This document shows, one piece after another, positions 21,363 through 27,500 of a DNA stretch of 27,500 nucleotides. Under the pieces are notes generated by a model. It saw nothing but the letters and a program-made list of their open reading frames with translations, ran no database searches and was not told the DNA's origin. Within the stretch, counting starts at the first letter, position 1. Each line of letters begins with the position of its first letter. The translations under genes and the position numbers were made by a program. This DNA is from Priapulus caudatus (Eukaryota; Priapulida; Priapulimorpha; Priapulimorphida; Priapulidae), in NCBI RefSeq assembly GCF_000485595.1, contig NW_014578022.1:37425-64924 (forward strand), given 5' to 3'.

Positions 21363-21627
21363 GTGGCGACGCGGCGTATGACGTCAATATCTTGTCCGGC
21401 AACGTGACGCAGTATGCCACGTTCGAACATAAATCGAATGAGGAATTTGCGGCGATGTCGGTATGTTTCTGGATGCGTTCGCACCCGCACGCCAACACAT
21501 TCATGACCCTCATCTCGTATGCGGTTGAGGACAATTTCAACCTGGTATACATTACAATCAGGAGAGATCGGATTCTAATGAACAGCAGAGGTATCGATGC
21601 TTACATCTACCAACCCAACTCCGCTGG
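21363..21627 (+). CDS. Gene 2 exon 3: pentraxin domain 1, N-terminal half
   Basis: Acceptor ACGTTCCCAG (ends 21362), donor GTGAGT at 21628, start phase 1, end phase 2. It encodes residues 136-222, matching the front half of a pentraxin (laminin-G-like) beta-sandwich. The SVCFWMRS strand carries the first cysteine of the conserved intradomain disulfide. SYAVEDNFN contains the Asp-Asn pair that in pentraxins contributes the first calcium ligands. An NVT glycosylation sequon is near the start. Confidence 0.8.
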
Positions 21628-22099
21628 GTGAGTGCAAATTAACCGCTTTATAATGATCTGGTAGGCGGATGCCTACCCAGCCAAGTGGATTGTATATTTT
21701 TACTGTGTACTAATCTAACAAAAGGAGGCTGAGAGAGATAGCGACGCTCTCTTAGGACATTGCATGTTGCTTTTATATAGTAGGGATACGGTTTGTAGGG
21801 TACTTTATTAACTTTTATTGATAGACAATTAGGTTTCTTATGGACCAGTATTCGTCATAGGCAGCCTTTGCGGTTTCTTATGGACCAGTATATTTGTCAT
21901 AGGCAGCATGATTAAAAAAATTATAATTATATTATTTGTGGTAACGTTTCCATTAAATGTCAGAACGTGCTTCATTGATTTGAACGTCTGGCATTTCAAC
22001 ATCGTAATACTGAGACATTGCGACATTGCGACACTGTGACGCGGTGACAATGTGACAATTATTAGACATCGTCGAATTATCCTTGAGATGTGATTACAG

Positions 22100-22476
22100 C
22101 CCTACTCCGGTGAGAGACGGAAACTGGCACCATGTCTGCACAGTCTGGCAAGCATCAGGTCTCGGCAGGGTTTCTATCTACTTCGACGGAACGTTCAGCT
22201 ACGAACATAAAGGACGTACGACTCCGATTATGCCCGGTGGAATTTACGTGATCGGACAAGAACAGGATACCTTCGGAGGCGGGTTCGAAGCCTCACAGGC
22301 CTACATAGGAGAATTCACAGGTCTAAACCTATACAGTAGAGCTTTATCAATAGATGAGATACACACATTCAGTCGGTCATCTTGCTTCAACGACGACGGC
22401 GACATCATACGGTGGAGCGAGATACTACACGCATATCAAGGGAATCCGCTAATCACCAGGGGGCTCTTCTATCCAG
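22100..22476 (+). CDS. Gene 2 exon 4: pentraxin domain 1, C-terminal half
   Basis: Acceptor GATTACAG (ends 22099), donor GTATGT at 22477, start phase 2, end phase 1. Residues 224-348. It contains DGNWHHVCTVW with the second disulfide cysteine, then GRVSIYFDG, and VIGQEQDTFGGGFEASQ. This last segment is the diagnostic pentraxin calcium loop, with Glu-Gln-Asp plus the later Glu and Gln all present. LNLYSRALSIDEI and GDIIRW complete the fold. This domain should bind calcium and could bind phosphocholine-like or glycan ligands in the manner of soluble pentraxins, although the ligand is unknown. Confidence 0.88.
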
Positions 22477-22710
22477 GTATGTGATACCACAAATACGGTC
22501 GTTGCAATATGACCTGTCACTGCTGCATTAATGCCTCCACAGAAGAGCAAAATAAGTAAGAAGGATATACATCATGAAGAACATGCAGGCTTTGCTTGAT
22601 TTCCGAAGGATGCTTAACCAAGTAATTTCAAGAAAAATAGTCTACTCTGTTTATAATATTAATAATAATAATCATAATAATTATAGTGATAATAAAATTA
22701 ATAATAATAA

Positions 22711-22744
22711 TATCAGGAGTCTATCAATAATATAACTCCTGATA
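22711..22744. repeat. Perfect 10-bp inverted repeat in intron 4
   Basis: TATCAGGAGT (22711-22720) and ACTCCTGATA (22735-22744) are perfect complements separated by 14 bases, inside AT-rich sequence rich in AATAAT words. Confidence 0.75.
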
Positions 22745-22939
22745 ATATTAGCAGCAATACAAAAATCGTTCATTATAACTTCGTCATACATTTGCAACAA
22801 ATTTACACTCACGCGCGGGTACGCATTGACGTACACTCACACATCATTACATTATCGTTATTTTCTGCAGCGCTCAAGCTGGTTGTCAATTGATATATTT
22901 TCCAAATTGTACGCTAAGCTGTCATAAATATGCTTTCAG

Positions 22940-23180
22940 AATGTCCGATTGCTTACGATATGGTATACGACGCTACTACGGAGGTTACGGACATACTTAC
23001 GATCCAGCACAAACTAACGTTACCAGAGTTACATGAGATATCTATCTGTGTGTGGATACTTGCCACTGAACCGTATATGACTGACGATGATGCATTTCTA
23101 ATGTATCGGACTGATCATGGAGAAAGATATGTAAGACTAGGACTCGGGAATCACAGCGTCAACATCAGGAGGGAACAAAA
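22940..23180 (+). CDS. Gene 2 exon 5: pentraxin domain 2, N-terminal half
   Basis: Acceptor GCTTTCAG (ends 22939), donor GTACGC at 23181, start phase 1, end phase 2, identical to exons 3 and 7. Residues 350-428, starting ECPIAYD. SICVWILA carries the first disulfide cysteine. The position of the calcium-ligand Asp-Asn reads RTDHGER, so that part of the calcium site is not conserved. A CA/GCAC/TA microsatellite starts within a few bases of the donor. Confidence 0.75.
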
Positions 23181-23185
23181 GTACG

Positions 23186-23242
23186 CTCACATACACACAC
23201 ACACACGCACACACACACACACGCACGCGCACGCACGCACTT

Positions 23243-23277
<35 letters not shown>

Positions 23278-23297
23278 TATATATATATATATATATA
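23186..23297. repeat. Compound (CA)n(GCAC)n(TA)n microsatellite next to a splice donor
   Basis: CA units, then GCAC units, then a terminal (TA)n at 23278-23297. It begins about 5 bp after the exon 5 donor. Confidence 0.93.
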
Positions 23298-24174
23298 ATC
23301 TATTACAAAGAATCGATAATTACAGATGAAGAGTTGTTTTTTTAAATAGCCGTATATGTTACGTAGAGACCGTTTATGAAGCTGTCATGGCGGTTCGTTG
23401 CGTGGAATGTAGGCTAGTACTATTATTGTGATTTAGCAGACGAATCTATCTAACTAACAAGTTAACAAGTCCGCACACTAACCAGCTCATCTTCGTTTAC
23501 ATAAGAGACACTAGATGTACTTGGTAGTGGCGGTTGGTGTTTTTTTTATTTTTGTAAAAATTTTGGATGTAGAATATTGTACAGTGCACAAGTTGCTGAG
23601 CAAATACGGATTAGGGTAGATGGTAGAGACTGTAGGAAGACAGGAAGACTCTTCCTCTCTGTAGTATGGTTGGCACTCGTACGGTGTGTGTGTAAGTGCA
23701 CGTCCGTGACGATCGTAAAATATAATATCAATAGGTTTATTCTATATTTGTTACGATACGCATAAGCGGCAACCCTGCTGTGGCCGCCGAGAGCGTACTC
23801 TTCATTCACCACCGATCATATACCTCCTTATAGAGGGGGGCTTCCCCTTGTCAACCTTTGCCTGGACACACCCTTATCGGACCCGATCCCGTTTACTCTC
23901 TCACATAGCAAGTATGGTAATAGATGTAAGCTAACCAGCGGATTAATATCAGGCTGGCCCCGGGAGGGCGATGCAATAAAGTTCGCGCTATATAGGCCCT
24001 ATCCAGTCTCGACGGTATTTCCCATAACATAGGATCGTAGATGCTGGGTGTAAATTACGTCTCTACAGGTATCTGTATTTGGATATGATATTATCAGTGC
24101 GCGTTATTTTGTCTGGTATGTCATATTTATGGCACATGATGACTCACACTCCGTCCTTAATTGTGCGTTTTTAG
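23298..24174. other. Remainder of gene 2 intron 5
   Basis: Unique sequence, no exon recognised. The short frames at 23546-23812 (minus) and 23577-23765 (plus) have no domain features. The intron ends with TGCGTTTTTAG before exon 6. Confidence 0.5.
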
Positions 24175-24587
24175 CTTCCCAACTACTACTACTAGCGTGA
24201 TGAAGTTCACCTCGCTGGAAGAAAATATTCAAGATGGCGGCTGGCATCATCTCTGTGTGACGTGGACATCGACGGTGGGCAAGCTGGTGCTGTACGTCGG
24301 TGGCGACCCGGTGAAAAGTAGCTACGGCTTCGCCGTCGGCGCCACGATTCCGGCTGGAAAAATGTTGTATCTTGGTTACCTAGCCAATCCCTTGTCGATA
24401 ATGAAACTCACGGGACGACTTTCTCGGCTGCACGTGTTCGGGAGAGTGTTGCGACACGACGAGGTACGCGCCGTCATGTACGAATGCTCGATCTACGGCG
24501 ACGTCCTCAGCTGGAGCGCTGTTCAACACGGAGCATTACTAGGTCGCGTGGAGCCAATGGGAGAGCGACAACTCTGCGTAGCGCCTC
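24175..24587 (+). CDS. Gene 2 exon 6: pentraxin domain 2, C-terminal half
   Basis: Acceptor GTGCGTTTTTAG (ends 24174), donor GTAAGT at 24588, start phase 2, end phase 1. Residues 430-566. DGGWHHLCVTW with the second disulfide cysteine is followed by KLVLYVGGD, LYLGYLANP, LHVFGRVLRHDEV and GDVLSW. These are the same landmarks as exon 4. The calcium loop is lost: the Glu-Gln-Asp position reads GYLANP and the following segment is shorter. The domain is therefore predicted not to bind calcium in the usual way. The exon is longer at its end (413 bp) than exons 4 and 8, adding a segment after GDVLSW. Confidence 0.82.
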
Positions 24588-24681
24588 GTAAGTTGATGCG
24601 GCGCGTGGTTCCATTTTGATTGGTTCTATCAAACCGTAAACACCTAAGTACAAACACAGGTCAACGTACAAGTACACACAC

Positions 24682-25115
24682 TAAAGCCCAACGCACACAC
24701 CCGAGCAAAACACCGGAACGTGGAGCAAAACATGTTTCGCCCGATGTTCGTGGCTGTGTGCGGATTCCCGAAACAAGAAACATTGCTCAGCTGAGCGTGT
24801 TTCGCTGAACAAGCAATGTTTGATTTGCGGAGCGTGTTTCGCCTGAGCGTATGTTTTGCTCGGGTGTGTGCGTCAATTGTTCTGCTACACAGCGAAACGC
24901 CACAGACGGTCTCCAATCAATATCCTTAAAAATATCACATGACACACAAAATTGGATGTTTATTGGATGGCTATTTTGGATGTCATGTGACAGCGGCGCT
25001 GTGCGCAGTGTTTCTGTATGTTTTGCTCAGCAGTGTGCGCTTGCTCGCTCAGCAGAACGCGAAACGCTGGAAAACAAAATTTCGTGTTTCGCTCGGGTGT
25101 GTGCGTTGTGCTTTA
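24682..25115. mobile_element. Composite inverted-repeat element (MITE-like) in intron 6
   Basis: The left end AAAGCCCAACGCACACACCC (from 24683) is matched in inverted orientation by GGGTGTGTGCGTTGTGCTTT (to 25114). The match extends inward through CGAGC.AAACAC. TA dinucleotides sit at both borders (24682-24683 and 25114-25115), compatible with a TA target as in Tc1/mariner-like elements. A further inverted copy of the terminus lies inside at 24853-24873, and a degenerate one at about 25014-25039. Internal palindromes are AAACATTGCT/AGCAATGTTT (24778-24821), GCTCAGCTGAGC (24785-24796) and TCACATGACA/TGTCATGTGA (24935-24990). No coding capacity. Confidence 0.72.
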
Positions 25116-25359
25116 GGCGCCCACGCGTACACGCATACACGTATGCACGCACACATACACATACATCGTATGTATATCACATTTATATCGTTTGATGTCT
25201 TAACTCAGACCATTAAATGATTAAAGCGCATCGCAATAGGTTAATTCTAAATAGTTTTTTGTTAGCTGTATTTATGTAGCTATGTATGTGTACCTATTAT
25301 GTTTCCCTATGATGTTGCCCTGAGTGTAATTTTATTGACGCTGAGGCCCGTTGGTCTGG

Positions 25360-25650
25360 CGCCAATTGTTTGCTTGTTTGTTTGGTTAATGGGTTGCTTG
25401 TTTGTTTGATTGTTTGGTTGGTTGGTTGGTTGGTTGATTGGTTGTTTGATTGCTTGATTTGTTGGTTGGTAATTGGTTTGGTTGGTTGGTTGGGTGGTTG
25501 GTTAGTCGATTGTTATGTTGCTTGGTGAATCGGCTGGCTTGTTAGTTTCTTTGTAGTGATTTTGTCGGACAGTCGGTTGGTCGGTCGGTTGGTCGGTCGG
25601 TCGATCGGTCGGTCGGTCGGTCGATTGGTTCATGGTGGATGAGATGGTTG
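25360..25650. repeat. Degenerate TTGG and GGTC tetranucleotide microsatellites
   Basis: TTGG/TTTG units from about 25362 to 25510 grade through variable sequence into GGTC units at 25567-25632. Adjacent blocks differ by a single-base change of the same tetranucleotide (TTGG versus TCGG). Confidence 0.9.
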
Positions 25651-25817
25651 GCTAGTTAATTGCTTGTTGTTGTTCAGAGGCGTGTTCAGGAGAGCAAACG
25701 CTCGCGAGCGCTCGCCTTCTGAACGACACTGCGCGAGCGAGCGCTCGCGAGCGCGCGCGCGCAAACTCAAAAGGCTGTTCGCTCAGCGCGCGGGTTGTTT
25801 ACAAGATGGCGACGGGC

Positions 25818-25827
25818 AATCTGGCGA
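25818..25827. repeat. AATCTGGCGA target-site duplication, left copy
   Basis: 10-bp direct repeat bordering the nested element. Its partner is at 26109-26118. The length is in the range seen with Mutator-like (9-10 bp) or hAT/P-like (8 bp plus chance) insertions. Confidence 0.65.
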
Positions 25828-26108
25828 TTCGCAGCTAGGGCCTGCATACCTCCCAACTCTCATTGGTTGATACAAATATAGTTAATTTTTAAAATTAAAT
25901 TCTAAGTAGTGTTAGGGTTAGGATTAGGGTTAGGGTTAGGGTTAGGGTTAGGATTAGGGTTAGGGTTAGGGTTAGGGTTAGGGTTATAATAGCATAAATG
26001 CATAGGGTCACAATGCACCATAAAAGGAATTATTAAAACAGGAGTTTCAGGCACGTGATTTGTATCAACCAATGAGAGTTGGGAGGTATGCAGGCCTTAG
26101 CTGCGAGT
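25828..26108. mobile_element. Nested 281-bp MITE-like element carrying telomeric repeats
   Basis: Terminal inverted repeats of about 45 bp: CGCAGCTAGGGCCTGCATAC from 25830, and GTATGCAGGCCTTAGCTGCG ending at 26106. The match continues through CTCCCAACTCTCATTGGTTG with one mismatch in about 42 positions. AATCTGGCGA directly precedes (25818-25827) and directly follows (26109-26118) the element, as expected of a target-site duplication within the outer foldback element. Its core is a TTAGGG array. No coding capacity. Confidence 0.8.
25912..25986 (+). repeat. Interstitial telomeric repeat (TTAGGG)n
   Basis: About 12 TTAGGG units, two of them TTAGGA variants, located between the inverted repeats of the nested element. 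TTAGGG is the ancestral animal telomere motif, and its presence argues against most arthropods (TTAGG) and nematodes (TTAGGC) as the source. Confidence 0.95.
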
Positions 26109-26118
26109 AATCTGGCGA
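26109..26118. repeat. AATCTGGCGA target-site duplication, right copy
   Basis: Exact match to 25818-25827, immediately after the nested element. Confidence 0.65.
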
Positions 26119-26570
26119 ATGGGAATCTAACATTTCTGACTTCAATTTGCAATCTATTTCAACTTTATTTCATTTTTCATTCATTCATTTACTTCTAAAT
26201 TCAATTCGTACCAATTTTGTCTGCTAATTTGTTTAACAGTACTTGTTCGAAGACATCAAAATCTCGCGATTAAAATCTGCTGAGTAACCCTCCATGGGGG
26301 CCGCCATCTTGGATAAAGCCAGCGCACAGCGAGCGCTCGTGTGTCGTTCAAGAGGCGCTGCGTTGGTTCATCGAGCGTTCGCATCGAGCGCTCGCTCTCC
26401 TGAACACGCCAAGTGAGGTGTTTTGCTAAAACTTGTTTTTTGTGCGGTTGCTAGACGGTTTTGCTTCCCTTTCTTTACCAATCTATATCTCATAAATGAT
26501 TACAGCCGGCTGATCGCATCCGTTCATCGGGCGTGTAACTAAGCGACCATTTTACACGTTGTAGTTTCAG

Positions 26571-26823
26571 AGCCGTATCACCTAGAGTTCACAGCCGCAC
26601 TGAACATGACCAGGCACGTGCCGCCATACGCGGAGTTGAAGTTAGAACACGAGTCTATAGGCGAGATGACGATTTCATGGTGGTTCAAATCCATGCTAGA
26701 GGATGGACTCGGACATAAGATGATCCTGATAGAATTTTACCTTAGCGGTTCGGTAGAATTTAGAACGTTGATTGCTATGGATGAGTATAACACAGTTGAT
26801 ATATTTCATACGAATAAAATAAG
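26571..26823 (+). CDS. Gene 2 exon 7: pentraxin domain 3, N-terminal half
   Basis: Acceptor GTAGTTTCAG (ends 26570), donor GTAAGT at 26824, start phase 1, end phase 2. Residues 568-650 (PYHLEFTAALNM...). The strand equivalent to SVCFWMRS reads TISWWFKS, so the first disulfide cysteine is replaced by Ser. A calcium-ligand Asp-Asn pair is not evident. It is the most diverged of the three N-terminal halves, but the length and phase are the same. Confidence 0.72.
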
Positions 26824-27139
26824 GTAAGTAACGCAGTATAATCGATATTATAACTAATAGGTTTAGGCTGTTTCCAGCGTCTGGCTGACGGCGTTTCCTG
26901 TTTTATTCGCGATGCAATTCTCGGGGCATACCTAATTAGATTTAGAAACGTTGCCATCACTTTGCACAATATCCCGTCTATTGTTGAGTAGAAATCTCGG
27001 GCTTCATTTATAACATGCTCTGTAAGACGCTGTGGTGCTATTTCACATGCGGGCGCTTCTCATGTGTCGAATAGTGATACACCTGGTATGTGCAGCTCTA
27101 CTCTGTTCTGTAGAGCTCTTTGTTCTGCTCTGTTTATAG

Positions 27140-27495
27140 TTGGTCACCGAATGTAAAGCCTGTGGACGAGGAATGGCATCATTACGCAGTGATAATGACC
27201 GACCTAGCAACACAGATATACGTTGATGGCAACAAAGTTCAGGACAACGAGCCGATAGAAATGTACTATTACTATATGCGTCTGGAGAACATCACTATCG
27301 GAGATTGGCAAGAATCATCGTATCCGCACTATTCCATCTACGGAAGCATGTCAGGGTTGAATATATTCAGCAGAGCGTTGGCAGCGGACGAGGTAGCCAT
27401 TCTCGCCTCAACCACCTGTAGCGTCGATGCAGGCGACATCGTTAGCTGGTCAAAGTTCAGATTCTACGTGAAGGATTACGTCATCGTACACACGG
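27140..27495 (+). CDS. Gene 2 exon 8: pentraxin domain 3, C-terminal half (end at or beyond window edge)
   Basis: Acceptor CTGTTTATAG (ends 27139), start phase 2. Residues 652-769. DEEWHHYAVIM lacks the second disulfide cysteine (HHYA, where the other domains have HHVC and HHLC). It is followed by TQIYVDGN, LENITIGDWQ, LNIFSRALAADEV, a TTC cysteine and GDIVSW. The calcium loop Glu-Gln-Asp is replaced by GDWQES. A GTGAA donor at 27496 would end the exon in phase 1, like exons 4 and 6, but only five bases of the intron are visible. If it is not used, the frame stays open to 27500. Confidence 0.8.
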
Positions 27496-27500
27496 GTGAA

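Larger units (their letters stand above)
25679..26410. mobile_element. CGAGCG-rich foldback element, interrupted by a nested insertion
   Basis: The left end GGCGTGTTCAGGAGAGC (25679-25695) is complemented exactly by GCTCTCCTGAACACGCC ending at 26410. Further in, TTCTGAACGACAC pairs with GTGTCGTTCAAGA, and ACAAGATGGCG pairs with CGCCATCTTGG. Similarity thus extends at least 100-130 bp with gaps. The ends are packed with GCGCTCG/CGAGCG words. No coding capacity and no clear target duplication. Removing the nested 25828-26108 insertion and one duplicate would leave roughly 440 bp. Confidence 0.72.
11814..27495 (+). other. Gene 2 model: signal peptide, SUEL-type lectin and three pentraxin domains (partial, eight exons)
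   Basis: Eight exons chosen by hand join in frame: 11814-11874, 20672-21013, 21363-21627, 22100-22476, 22940-23180, 24175-24587, 26571-26823 and 27140-27495 or beyond. Every intron begins GT and ends AG. Phases are 1,1,2,1,2,1,2,(1). The joined frame encodes about 769 residues: signal peptide 1-20, SUEL-like lectin domain 22-135, and pentraxin domains 136-349, 350-567 and 568-769. The domains are extracellular types, so the product is secreted or is the ectodomain of a larger membrane receptor such as an adhesion-GPCR-like or polycystin-like protein. The gene is incomplete at the right edge. The first link, across an 8.8-kb repeat-filled intron, is the least certain. The six introns after it are supported by domain continuity. 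Confidence 0.75.

Noticed and set aside
24620-25220. Frames within intron 6 after exon 6
   Set aside because: They lie in the inverted-repeat element. The GTAAGT donor at 24588 and the phase-matched exon at 26571 exclude them from gene 2.

Overview
The window is eukaryotic, most probably from a marine invertebrate animal. It has GT-AG introns in all standard phases, animal extracellular modules (SUEL-type lectin and pentraxin domains), an internal array of the TTAGGG telomere repeat, abundant di- and tetranucleotide microsatellites, and several non-autonomous inverted-repeat DNA transposons. No bacterial operon, RNA gene or CRISPR array was found. The phylum cannot be fixed from the sequence alone.

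Left part (1-4660): almost all non-coding, made of TATC, GA, CT, TA and ATTGAA simple repeats with unique AT-rich sequence between them. Gene 1 (4676-6472, plus strand) is an uninterrupted 598-codon reading frame preceded by a splice-acceptor-like site and followed by an AATAAA signal at 6564. Its protein is hydrophilic, with phosphosite-like RxxS motifs and a lysine-rich tail, and I do not recognise it. The stretch 6600-11800 is intergenic. It holds a pair of diverged direct repeats (7626-7880) and a 1342-bp non-autonomous transposon (8321-9662) with roughly 55-bp terminal inverted repeats and a TTA duplication typical of PIF/Harbinger elements.

Gene 2 (11814 to beyond the right edge, plus strand) was assembled by hand from eight exons whose phases all join correctly. 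A signal-peptide exon (11814-11874) is followed by a SUEL-type lectin exon (20672-21013) and then three pentraxin domains. Each pentraxin domain is made by two exons with the same phase pattern (1-2, then 2-1): 21363-21627 with 22100-22476, 22940-23180 with 24175-24587, and 26571-26823 with 27140-27495. The predicted product is a secreted protein or the ectodomain of a larger receptor, with about 769 residues visible. The first pentraxin domain keeps the calcium-binding residues. The second and third have lost them, and the third has also lost the paired cysteines.

Intron 1 of gene 2 (11875-20671) is the most striking non-coding feature. It contains about 3.4 kb of TATG/GTAT microsatellite interrupted by a 2.9-kb foldback element (about 16608-19504). 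The arms of that element are a minisatellite of CCGGACAATTACCCC-like units, a short unique segment and a long polypurine (other arm: polypyrimidine) tract, all in inverted symmetry. The flanking GTAT repeats run in the same direction on both sides, as expected for an insertion and not for a palindromic assembly artefact. Intron 6 (24588-26570) holds three more elements: a composite inverted-repeat element (24682-25115), and a CGAGCG-rich foldback (25679-26410) into which a 281-bp element carrying about 12 TTAGGG units was inserted, flanked by a 10-bp direct repeat.
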